Source: SIG452 sp045638525
GTDB lineage: Bacteria; Bacillota; Clostridia; UMGS1840
NCBI GenBank assembly: GCA_045638525.1
Contig: JAZUBQ010000029.1
Coordinates: 43,904 to 107,903, forward strand
Reading direction: 5' to 3'
Length of the DNA: 64,000 bases
The position numbers were made by a program, and so were the translations under genes. Numbering within the stretch: the stretch's first letter is position 1; every line of letters starts with the position of its first letter. Shown piece after piece: positions 7,745-19,597 of this stretch. The notes under the pieces were generated by a model that did no database searches, had not been told where the DNA came from, and was given only the letters and a program-made list of their open reading frames with translations.

Positions 7745-10700
7745 TTACGCTTCTTCAGCCATCTGATAAACCGCTTCGGTTTCTTCAGCTTTCGCTGTTA
7801 CTGCATTGTATTCAGTGTCCTGATACTTCTGCATACCGGTACCTGCGGGAATCAATTTACCTAAGATAACGTTTTCTTTTAAGCCGTTAAGCGGGTCGAT
7901 TTTTCCTTTGATTGCTGCATCGGTTAAAACCTTTGTGGTTTCCTGGAAGGATGCTGCAGAAAGGAAAGAATCGGTTGCCAGGGATGCTTTTGTGATACCC
8001 AATAAGGTAATTTCACCGGTAGCTTCTCTGCCGCCCTCTGCTCTTACTTTTTCGTTCTGTTCGTTAAATTCAACCATATCCACTAAGGAACCGGGGAACA
8101 TTGTGGTATCCCCATTATCATCTACGCGGATTTTTCTCATCATCTGACGAACAATAACTTCAATATGCTTATCGTTGATATCAACCCCCTGGAGGCGGTA
8201 AACTCTCTGAACTTCGGAAATTAAGTATTCCCAAACGGAGAATTTGCCTTTGATTCGGAGTACATCGTGAGGATTGATGGGACCTTCAGTCAAGGGATCG
8301 CCGGCTTCAATGAAGCTGCCGTCCTGAACTTTAATCTGAGAACCATAAGGAATTTTGTAGGTTTTTGCTTCGCCTTCATCAGACACAACAGTAACCTCTC
8401 TCTTATGGTCAGTTACAACACTGACTCTGCCGGACAGTTCGGAAATTTCGGTACATCCCTTGGGTTTTCTTGCTTCAAAGAGTTCTTCAACTCTGGGAAG
8501 ACCCTGGGTAATATCGCCACCCGCAACACCACCGGTGTGGAAGGTTCTCATGGTTAACTGTGTACCCGGTTCCCCGATGGACTGTGCTGCGATGATACCA
8601 ACCGCTTCACCAATGGAAATGGCAGTACCACTTGCAAGGTTTGCACCGTAACATTTTGCACAGACACCAATTTTGGATTTACAACCCAATACGGAGCGGA
8701 TTTTAACAGATTTAATGTTGTTTTCAGCACAGATTTTTTCAATTTCAACTGCTTTTGCCTTAGAAATCATAGTTTCGGTATCACAAATGATTTCTCCGGT
8801 TGCAGGATCACAGAAATCGTTAATTAAATATCTGCCGATGAGTCTTTCGTGTAAGGGCTCGATACCTTTGATTGCTTCCACGTCCAAACCGTCATGAGAA
8901 CCACAATCCATTTCACGGATGATAACATCCTGAGAAACGTCAACCAATCTTCTGGTTAAGTAACCGGAGTCAGCGGTACGAAGTGCGGTATCGGCAAGAC
9001 CTTTACGAGCACCGTGAGAAGAAATGAAGTATTCCAATACGTTCAGACCTTCACGGAAGTTTGCACGAATGGGGATTTCAACGGTTTTACCGGAGGTATC
9101 CGCCATCAGACCACGCATACCTGCCAGCTGACGAATCTGGCTCTTACTACCACGGGCACCGGAGTCCGCCATCATGAAGATGGGGTTGGTAGCTTTTAAG
9201 TTATCCATCAAAGCATCGGTAACATCGTCAATGGTATTGGTCCACAGGTCAATTACCTTGTTATATCTGTCATCTTCTGTTAACAAACCACGTTTGAATT
9301 TCTTTTCAACGTCTTTGATTTTATCTTCGGTTTCATGAATCAGTTTCCATTTTGTGATGGGAACTTCCATATCCGCAACACCAACGGTGATAGCACCTCT
9401 GGTAGAATACTTATAACCGTTTTTCTTGATATCGTCAAGTACCACAGCAGTTTCGGTAATGCCATGAACTTCGATACATTTTTCAATGATTTTACCCAAA
9501 GCTTTTTTATCGGCATTGAACTGAACTTCCAAATCTAAGATAGTATCTTCGTTGGTTCTGTCCACAAAGCCCAAATCCTGAGGAATGTAGCTGTTGAAGA
9601 TGATTCTTCCCACGGTTACATCCAACACTTTGGAGTAGGTTTTGCCGTCAATTTCTTTGGTGCTTCTTACTTTAATGGGAGCGTGCAGACCAACAACGCC
9701 GTTTTCATATGCCAGCATTGCTTCATCGAAGTTAGAGAATGCTTTGCCCACGCCGGGTTCATCCTCATTTACGATGGTCAGATAGTAGCTACCCAGAATC
9801 ATATCCTGAGTCGGAACGGTAACAGGTTTACCATCCTGAGGTTTCAACAGGTTGTTTGCAGACAACATCAGGAATCTTGCTTCTGCCTGAGCTTCTGCAG
9901 ACAGAGGTACGTGAACCGCCATCTGGTCACCGTCGAAGTCTGCATTGTATGCGGTACATACGAGCGGATGCAGTCTTAATGCTTTACCGTCTACCAAAAC
10001 AGGTTCAAATGCCTGAATACCAAGTCTGTGCAAGGTGGGCGCACGGTTTAAGAGAACGGGATGTTCTTTGATAACTTCTGCTAAAATATCCCATACTTCG
10101 TCGTTCACACGTTCTACCATTCTCTTTGCAGATTTGATATTGTGCGCTTTTCCGGAATCATGCAGACGTTTCATAACGAAAGGTTTGAACAATTCCAATG
10201 CCATTTCTTTCGGCAGACCACACTGATAGATTTTCAGTTCGGGACCTACTACGATAACCGAACGACCGGAATAGTCAACACGTTTCCCCAACAAGTTCTG
10301 ACGGAAACGCCCCTGTTTCCCTTTTAACAAGTCGGAAAGAGATTTTAACGGACGATTACCGGGACCGGTTACGGGTTTACCGCGACGACCGTTGTCAATC
10401 AGGGCGTCAACCGCTTCCTGAAGCATTCTCTTTTCGTTTCTTACAATGATCTCAGGTGCATTTAATTCCAGCAATTTTTTCAGACGGTTGTTACGGTTGA
10501 TAACACGTCTGTATAAATCGTTCAAGTCGGAAGCGGCAAATCTGCCACCGTCCAACTGCACCATCGGTCTTAAATCAGGCGGAATTACCGGAAGAACTTC
10601 CAAAATCATCCATTCGGGCTTGTTGCCGGACAAACGGAACGATTCCACTGCTTCCAGACGTTTCATCTGTTTGGTACGTTTTTGTCCCTGACCGGTGGTG

Positions 10701-11338
10701 GAAGCGATTTCTTCTTTTAATTCCTGAGATAATTTATCTAAATCTAAGTTGCGAAGCAGAGTCTGTACTGCTTCTGCACCCATGCCGGCCTGGAATTTGT
10801 CACCGTATTTTTCTCTTGCTTCCTGATATTCTGCATTGGTCAGAATCTGGTTCAGAGAAAGATCGGTATTTTTACCGGGATCGGTTACAATGTATGATGC
10901 AAAATATAATACGTTTTCCAAATATTTGGGAGAGATATCCAAAAGCAAGCCCATTCTGGAAGGAATGCCTTTGAAATACCAGATGTGAGATACGGGAGTT
11001 GCTAAGGTGATGTGTCCCATTCTTTCACGTCTTACTTTGGATTTGGTTACTTCAACGCCACAACGGTCACAGACAATCCCTTTATAACGGATTCTTTTAT
11101 ACTTTCCGCAGTGACATTCCCAGTCTCTGGTGGGTCCAAAAATACGTTCACAGAACAAACCGTCTTTTTCCGGTTTCTGGGTTCTGTAGTTGATGGTTTC
11201 GGGTTTTTTTACTTCCCCGTAGGACCAATCCAAAACATCCTCGGGAGAACACAAACCAACCTTGATGGACTCAAAGCTGTTGAATTCTACCTTGGTGTCT
11301 TTTTTCACTTCGCTTGTATTTAATTCCATATTTGACAT
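7745..11338 (-). CDS. rpoC: RNA polymerase beta' subunit
   Basis: Beta' subunit, 1197 residues. The N-terminal zinc site is Cys75, Cys77, Cys90 and Cys93. The catalytic Mg2+ loop NADFDGDQ is residues 465-472. The second zinc cluster is seen as CGSHDG and CKSKIGVCAKC further on. Length matches Firmicutes beta'. AAGGATG precedes the ATG. rpoC follows rpoB after 94 nt. It ends in an acidic, alanine-rich tail and is followed by the hairpin at 7689-7737. Confidence 0.99.
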   Translation of the reverse strand: MSNMELNTSEVKKDTKVEFNSFESIKVGLCSPEDVLDWSYGEVKKPETINYRTQKPEKDGLFCERIFGPTRDWECHCGKYKRIRYKGIVCDRCGVEVTKSKVRRERMGHITLATPVSHIWYFKGIPSRMGLLLDISPKYLENVLYFASYIVTDPGKNTDLSLNQILTNAEYQEAREKYGDKFQAGMGAEAVQTLLRNLDLDKLSQELKEEIASTTGQGQKRTKQMKRLEAVESFRLSGNKPEWMILEVLPVIPPDLRPMVQLDGGRFAASDLNDLYRRVINRNNRLKKLLELNAPEIIVRNEKRMLQEAVDALIDNGRRGKPVTGPGNRPLKSLSDLLKGKQGRFRQNLLGKRVDYSGRSVIVVGPELKIYQCGLPKEMALELFKPFVMKRLHDSGKAHNIKSAKRMVERVNDEVWDILAEVIKEHPVLLNRAPTLHRLGIQAFEPVLVDGKALRLHPLVCTAYNADFDGDQMAVHVPLSAEAQAEARFLMLSANNLLKPQDGKPVTVPTQDMILGSYYLTIVNEDEPGVGKAFSNFDEAMLAYENGVVGLHAPIKVRSTKEIDGKTYSKVLDVTVGRIIFNSYIPQDLGFVDRTNEDTILDLEVQFNADKKALGKIIEKCIEVHGITETAVVLDDIKKNGYKYSTRGAITVGVADMEVPITKWKLIHETEDKIKDVEKKFKRGLLTEDDRYNKVIDLWTNTIDDVTDALMDNLKATNPIFMMADSGARGSKSQIRQLAGMRGLMADTSGKTVEIPIRANFREGLNVLEYFISSHGARKGLADTALRTADSGYLTRRLVDVSQDVIIREMDCGSHDGLDVEAIKGIEPLHERLIGRYLINDFCDPATGEIICDTETMISKAKAVEIEKICAENNIKSVKIRSVLGCKSKIGVCAKCYGANLASGTAISIGEAVGIIAAQSIGEPGTQLTMRTFHTGGVAGGDITQGLPRVEELFEARKPKGCTEISELSGRVSVVTDHKREVTVVSDEGEAKTYKIPYGSQIKVQDGSFIEAGDPLTEGPINPHDVLRIKGKFSVWEYLISEVQRVYRLQGVDINDKHIEVIVRQMMRKIRVDDNGDTTMFPGSLVDMVEFNEQNEKVRAEGGREATGEITLLGITKASLATDSFLSAASFQETTKVLTDAAIKGKIDPLNGLKENVILGKLIPAGTGMQKYQDTEYNAVTAKAEETEAVYQMAEEA

Positions 11339-11432
11339 TTACTCTCATCCTTTACTAAAGTTTAACCTATTCCTACTGTAACACATTAATGAGCTGTCGG
11401 GGCGAGAAATCCCGCCCGACAGTACACGGTGA

Positions 11433-15368
<3,936 letters not shown>

Positions 15369-15563
15369 AAAAATCACCTCTTCTAAAAATTCACATTATG
15401 GAAATCACCCACCGTTTTTTCTTTTTTTGAATCTGCTGAAAAAACAACGGTTCGGGCAATGCTTTCTGTGCATAATAAACAGTCATTTCCCCCATATTCA
15501 CAGAATATGAAGCCGAAATTCCTGATAGATAGGAACACTTTTCCATTAAAATGCGGTTATATC

Positions 15564-15592
15564 ATAATAACATTAAAAGTCAAGATTGTCAA
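15564..15592 (-). promoter_or_regulatory. Promoter(s) of rpoBC
   Basis: Minus strand: -35 TTGACA (15592-15587), 17 bp, -10 TATTAT (15569-15564). A second overlapping set, TTGACT-16 bp-TATAAC, lies a few bases downstream. The leader of about 190 nt can form a CATATTC/GAATATG hairpin and a GTTTTTTC/GAAAAAAC hairpin before the rpoB start. Confidence 0.8.
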
Positions 15593-15706
15593 GGATTTTT
15601 TTAAAATTTTCAGAAACTTTTTTTATTTTTCGCCATAATTTCTGTTTTTTTGTTTGTGTTTGTGTAATTTGCACAAAAAAATAATGAAATATCGTGAGTT
15701 TTTCAG

Positions 15707-15735
15707 TTGATTTTTTCTGAGAAGTGTAGTATAAT
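15707..15735 (+). promoter_or_regulatory. Promoter of the EF-G-like gene
   Basis: -35 TTGATT (15707-15712), 17-bp spacer, -10 TATAAT (15730-15735). The start near 15742 gives a 5' leader of about 173 nt. Confidence 0.82.
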
Positions 15736-15763
15736 AGAATTAATCATCAATACAACATCCGCA

Positions 15764-15851
15764 ACAGGTAAAAAGCAAGGTACCAAACACCATATGCAGC
15801 GGCATATTTTCAAAGGACTTCCTTTTTCATTGTGTTTCTGGGAATGCCTGT
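15764..15851 (+). other. Folded 5' leader of the EF-G-like gene
   Basis: A long-range helix, 15764-15770 with 15845-15851 (ACAGGTA with TGCCTGT, one G-U), encloses two hairpins: ATATGC/GCATAT (15792-15797, 15802-15807) and AAAGG/CCTTT (15812-15816, 15821-15825). This is a plausible three-way junction. There is no T-run after it, so any control would be translational or by stability. No known riboswitch class is recognised. Confidence 0.4.
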
Positions 15852-15914
15852 AACTTTTCGCCATCTCCGGAATGTATTTTGGATTAGCATACAAAAAAGA
15901 GAGGATGAATTCAT

Positions 15915-17987
15915 TTGGACTACACTGTAAAAAACATCAGAAACATTGCCCTGGCGGCTCACGGCGGCTGTGGTAAAACCGCACTGGCGGAAGCAATGCT
16001 TCTTAATATGAAAGAAATTGACAGATTAGGTAAAATTGTTGACGGTAACACCGTTATGGATTACAGTCCTGAAGAAATCAAACGTGGTATTTCAATCTCT
16101 ACTGCAATCTCCAGCGGTGAATGGAAAGATACAAAAATTAATATTATAGATACTCCCGGCTTCTTCGATTTTGAAGGTGAGCTGGCTTGCGGGCTTCGTG
16201 CAGCAGATGCCGTTGTTATTTTGGTAAGCGGAAAATCCGGCGTTGGCGTAGGAAGCGAAAACGCTTGGGATTATGCAGAACGCAAAAATATGCCCAAAAT
16301 CATTTATATCAATGATATTGACGATGAACACGCAAACTACACTCAGGTAGTAAATCAATTAAAAGAAGTGTTCGGTAAATCGGTTGCTCCCTTCTATGTG
16401 CCTTTAAAGGTTGATAATTTTGTTACCGGTTATGTAGATTTGATTCATGACCGTGCAAGAGACTTTACTACCAAAGAAAACATTCCGATCACCGACCCGA
16501 TGCGTGCCGCTTGCGCCGACATCAAAGATCAGATGTTTGAAGCGATTGCAGAAACCGATGAAGCACTGATGGATAAATATTTCTCCGGCGAAGAATTTAC
16601 CTCCGAAGAAATTTTAAACGCTGTCAGAAAAGGTGTGGCAAACTGCGAAATCACTCCGGTTATGTTTGGTTCCAGTACCCACGATATCGGTATCAAAGGT
16701 TTATTAAACGCAATCAAAGACTATTTCCCCTCTCCCGATGAAGCAAAACCCGAAAAAGCAATTCATCAGGATACCGAAGAAGAAGTAGTTCTGGAAATGA
16801 AAGAATCCGATCCCGCAAGACTGTTCGTATTCAAAACCATTTCTGACCCCTTCATCGGAAAATTATCTGTATTTAAAGTATTGTCCGGTAAATTAACTCC
16901 CGATACTACTTTATATAATATTACAAGAGATAAAGAAGAAAAAATCAGCAAACTGTACTTACCCAAAGGTAAAAAACAGGTAGAAACCAAAGAGCTCATC
17001 GCAGGGGATATCGGCTGTGTTGCAAAACTTGCTGTTACCAAAACCGGCGATACCTTAGCCGCAAAAAATGATAAATTAGAAGTTAAGAAAATTAAATTAC
17101 CCACTCCCCATGTAAAAATGGCGATTGTTTCCAAAGAAAAAGGAGACGAAGAAAAAATCGGTTCCGGTCTGGCAAAACTGGCAGAAGAAGATCCGACCAT
17201 CCGTTACTATAATGACACCGAAACCCATCAGTTTATCTTATGCGGTATCGGTGAACAGCATCTGGAAATCGTGCAGAGCAAATTGAAAGCACGTGCCGGA
17301 GTTGACTTCACCTTACAGGAACCCATCGTTCCCTATCGTGAAAAAATCAGAAGAAAAGTTTCCGCTGAAGGAAAACATAAAAAACAGTCCGGTGGTCACG
17401 GTCAGTTTGGTCATTGCTGGATTGAATTTGAACCCCACGCCGAAGATGATTTAATCTTCGGCGAAAGAGTTGTGGGCGGTGCTGTTCCCAAAAACTACTT
17501 CCCTGCTGTGGAAAAAGGTTTGAAAGAAAGCATCTTACACGGCGTTTTAGCCGGCTATCCGGTTGTTGGTCTGAAAGCTACTTTATACGATGGCTCCTAC
17601 CATCCAGTTGACTCTTCTGAAATGGCGTTCAAAATGGCGGCTCATAAAGCTTATATGAAAGGTCTGGCAGAAGCATCTCCCTGCATCTTAGAACCCATCG
17701 GTTCTTTGAAAGTTATCGTTCCCAATGATTACATGGGTGATGTTATCGGCGATATCAACAAACGTCGCGGACGTGTGATGGGGATGACTCCCATTAACTC
17801 CAAACTGCAGGAAATTGATGCAGAAGTTCCCGTTTCCGAAATGGTGAAATATTCCACCGACCTGCGTTCTATGACTCAGGGCAGAGGTAAATTTGAATTT
17901 GAATTTGTTCGCTATGAAGAAGCTCCTGCAAACATTGCAGAAAAAGTAATCGCGGACAGTAAATTTGTACGAAGCGACGAAGACTAA
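15915..17987 (+). CDS. EF-G-like GTPase paralogue with divergent G-motifs
   Basis: A 690-residue protein with full EF-G domain order that lacks hallmark residues. The P-loop is AHGGCGKT (15-22), the switch I stretch reads RGISIST instead of RGITIT, and switch II reads DTPGFFDF, so the catalytic His is Phe. G4 reads NDID rather than NKMD. Domain IV retains GGHGQFGH and the C-terminal RGRVMGM and LRSMTQGRG segments. It belongs with the EF-G-like paralogues of Clostridia, whose role is not settled; slow or absent GTP hydrolysis is inferred. The start is TTG with AGAGAGG about ten bases upstream. Confidence 0.85.
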   Translation: MDYTVKNIRNIALAAHGGCGKTALAEAMLLNMKEIDRLGKIVDGNTVMDYSPEEIKRGISISTAISSGEWKDTKINIIDTPGFFDFEGELACGLRAADAVVILVSGKSGVGVGSENAWDYAERKNMPKIIYINDIDDEHANYTQVVNQLKEVFGKSVAPFYVPLKVDNFVTGYVDLIHDRARDFTTKENIPITDPMRAACADIKDQMFEAIAETDEALMDKYFSGEEFTSEEILNAVRKGVANCEITPVMFGSSTHDIGIKGLLNAIKDYFPSPDEAKPEKAIHQDTEEEVVLEMKESDPARLFVFKTISDPFIGKLSVFKVLSGKLTPDTTLYNITRDKEEKISKLYLPKGKKQVETKELIAGDIGCVAKLAVTKTGDTLAAKNDKLEVKKIKLPTPHVKMAIVSKEKGDEEKIGSGLAKLAEEDPTIRYYNDTETHQFILCGIGEQHLEIVQSKLKARAGVDFTLQEPIVPYREKIRRKVSAEGKHKKQSGGHGQFGHCWIEFEPHAEDDLIFGERVVGGAVPKNYFPAVEKGLKESILHGVLAGYPVVGLKATLYDGSYHPVDSSEMAFKMAAHKAYMKGLAEASPCILEPIGSLKVIVPNDYMGDVIGDINKRRGRVMGMTPINSKLQEIDAEVPVSEMVKYSTDLRSMTQGRGKFEFEFVRYEEAPANIAEKVIADSKFVRSDED

Positions 17988-18024
17988 TTTGAACTGTTAA
18001 TTTTGCGCAGAATATTTCAGAATT

Positions 18025-18076
18025 TGTAGGGAACGGATTTATCCGTTCCGAGGAATGCATCAATGCATTTCCTACA
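18025..18076. repeat. 52-bp cruciform-type dispersed palindrome
   Basis: Outer stem TGTAGG (18025-18030) with CCTACA (18071-18076). Inside are two hairpins, GAACGGAT/ATCCGTTC and AATGCAT/ATGCATT. The compact clover-like fold resembles small palindromic repeats scattered in intergenic DNA of many Clostridia. It lies between the EF-G-like gene and its terminator, and its GGATTTATCCG core recurs at 19516-19527. Confidence 0.6.
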
Positions 18077-18122
18077 TAGCAATCGAACAATCCGAAAACT
18101 TACCAAAGTTCAGTACCAAAAC

Positions 18123-18155
18123 AAGAACCCGTCTGAATTTCAGACGGGTTCTTTT
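18123..18155. terminator. Bidirectional intrinsic terminator
   Basis: Perfect 14-bp stem, AAGAACCCGTCTGA (18123-18136) with its complement (18140-18153), 3-nt loop. It separates the convergent EF-G-like gene and the secreted protein gene. Confidence 0.9.
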
Positions 18156-18183
18156 CTATTTATAAGGGATGCCTTTCGTTTTT

Positions 18184-18873
18184 TTATTTTACAATCATAT
18201 TGGCAATGCCTGTATATCCATCTTGATTAAGATCATCTGCTATAATTTTTAACTGCGAACCATAATTTAAAGGAACTGACAATTTTCGAGGCATACATTC
18301 TGCCTCAAGCACCACTTCTCTTACCACTTTTCCATCAACAATAAAATAAATTGTTTTTTTGTTTTGATGATGCGAAACATGACCTATGGTAAATTCCAAG
18401 GTTGAATATTTATTGTCCAAATTAAACAATGCATACGACTGACGTGTTCCTAAACGAATTCCATTGCTGTATTTAACACCGGTCATTTCAAACTCCTGTT
18501 TTAAAGAGGACACATATGTAGTACAATAGCTAGATCTGTCATAAGGCAATATAGCTTCAAGTAAATAAGTATCACCTGCTGTCATTTCATCCCATAAGTA
18601 TACGCTTTTGGTTGCACCGTCCCAGGTAACATCCATTCCTGCCAAATTAGCAGTACCTCTTACGGGCATATAGGTAGTGCCGTTATAAATAAAGGGTTCT
18701 ACAATCGTTCCGTTGACATCCTTAGTTTCGCAAAGCACATTATCTTTATAAATCTTAATATTATCATAGATAACATCAAGGGTCTTCACAGTGCTTGCCG
18801 CATAGGCAACGCCACCTACCAATAAAGCAGTGCTTAATACCCCTGCCGCATATCCTTTTAAGATATTCTTCAT
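18184..18873 (-). CDS. Secreted stalk-domain and NPCBM-like protein
   Basis: A 229-residue exported protein. Residues 1-26 are a signal peptide (basic start, hydrophobic core, cleavage near AYAAS). Residues 30-95 resemble the copper-amine-oxidase N-terminal/stalk domain, a bacterial surface module (FIYNGTTYMPVRGTANLAG, then VTWDGATKSVYL). The C-terminal half (KYSTLEFTIGH, YFIVDGKVV, KLSVPLNYGSQLKIIADD) resembles NPCBM carbohydrate-binding modules. The role is probably cell-surface glycan binding; no catalytic site is seen. The start at 18873 has GGAGG seven bases upstream; an ATG at 18906 does not. It lies 83 nt downstream of structured RNA copy 2, with no promoter between. Confidence 0.75.
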   Translation of the reverse strand: MKNILKGYAAGVLSTALLVGGVAYAASTVKTLDVIYDNIKIYKDNVLCETKDVNGTIVEPFIYNGTTYMPVRGTANLAGMDVTWDGATKSVYLWDEMTAGDTYLLEAILPYDRSSYCTTYVSSLKQEFEMTGVKYSNGIRLGTRQSYALFNLDNKYSTLEFTIGHVSHHQNKKTIYFIVDGKVVREVVLEAECMPRKLSVPLNYGSQLKIIADDLNQDGYTGIANMIVK

Positions 18874-18955
18874 AAAAATTCCTCCATTCATTTTGATTTG
18901 TTGCATTTTTTATTTCAATAAATGAAAGGGCACCCCTGTCTTTCGATTGTAGAAA

Positions 18956-19166
18956 ATAAAAAATGCGCCTACCGAAGCAGACGCAATAAAACGTAAGCTC
19001 GATAGTCGCCAAACCAACTTAAACGGAAACAGACCCTATTCTGTCAACCACTTAAATAGAGCTTACATTTTTAACATAACCTCAAATAAATGGTTTACCA
19101 AAAAAAGGGTATTTCATCCCCAAGAATAAAAAATACCTGTTTCCTCATATTAAGTTGATTTGGCAT
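18956..19166 (-). ncRNA. Structured RNA family, copy 2 (leader position)
   Basis: About 211 nt on the minus strand. P1 pairs 19150-19164 with 19008-19022 (15 bp, one G-U). P2 is a GGTATTT/AAATACC hairpin followed by CCC and a T-tract. P3 pairs 19087-19095 with 19046-19054. Its loop strand 19059-19071 pairs with 18988-19000 (13 bp, one G-U) as a pseudoknot. The terminator, 18977-18985 with 18964-18972, has a cUUCGg loop and a T-run (18963-18958). Relative to copy 3, P1 shows a G-C to C-G swap and a T-A to C-G swap, and the pseudoknot an A-T to G-C swap, all preserving pairing. Confidence 0.78.
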
Positions 19167-19171
19167 TTTTT

Positions 19172-19200
19172 ATTATACCATATATCTTAAAAAAATTCAA
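19172..19200 (-). promoter_or_regulatory. Promoter of structured RNA copy 2
   Basis: Minus strand: -35 TTGAAT (19200-19195), 17-bp spacer, -10 TATAAT (19177-19172). The predicted start again falls at the 5' end of helix P1. Confidence 0.85.
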
Positions 19201-19246
19201 TATGTTTTGAAAAATCATTTTTTCATAATTATCCCGAAAAAGCACA

Positions 19247-19281
19247 AAAACTCCCATCTGAAATTCAGACAGGAGTTTTGT
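19247..19281 (-). terminator. Terminator downstream of purF
   Basis: Stem AAAACTCC-(CA)-TCTGA (19247-19261) with TCAGA-(CA)-GGAGTTTT (19265-19279), with a T-run on the minus strand. Its core TCTGA..TCAGA matches the terminator at 18123-18153. It is about 320 nt after the purF stop, with repeats between. Confidence 0.7.
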
Positions 19282-19351
19282 TATTAATATAGTATAAAAT
19301 TTTTTGGTAATTTACACACCACAGTGTAACGGAAAAACGGATGAGAAATGA

Positions 19352-19456
19352 AACAAAGGAGCCAAAGCTTTGCTTTGGTGGAACCCGAAGGCGTACCGAG
19401 AATCCCTCCGTCTTTTGCTTCGCAAAATCCACCTCCCTTTAGGCAAGGGAGGCAAG
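19352..19456. repeat. Dispersed hairpin-rich repeat (CCTCCCTT type)
   Basis: Three hairpins in a row: CCAAAGC/GCTTTGG (19362-19378), TTTTGC/GCAAAA (19413-19427) and CCTCCCTT/AAGGGAGG (19432-19452). Between the first two is a CCCGAAGGCGTAC-CGAG segment similar to the core of the repeats at 2353-2520 and 21271-21388. Elements with this CCTCCCTT...GGGATTC layout are, to my knowledge, common intergenic repeats of gut Clostridia. Open frames across it are by-products of its GC-rich palindromes. Confidence 0.6.
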
Positions 19457-19515
19457 AAAAAATTACAACTTCCACAGTGCAACTTAAAAATGGATGCAAA
19501 ATTGAAGTATTTCAA

Positions 19516-19557
19516 GGATTTATCCGTCCCTCGGCTGTACGGGCTGTACGCCGAGGG
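19516..19557. repeat. CCCTCGGC hairpin repeat
   Basis: GGATTTATCCG (19516-19527 region) is followed by the stem CCCTCGGC (19528-19535) with GCCGAGGG (19550-19557) and an inner GTAC/GTAC pairing. It is related through GGATTTATCCG to the palindrome at 18025-18076. No T-run, so probably not a terminator. Confidence 0.5.
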
Positions 19558-19597
19558 TGAAATAATTCGGTTGTGCGCCATTTTTACTTGCACTTTT

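Noticed and set aside
15703..15894. Minus-strand open frame in the EF-G-like leader
   Set aside because: It overlaps the plus-strand promoter and folded leader and has no ribosome site.
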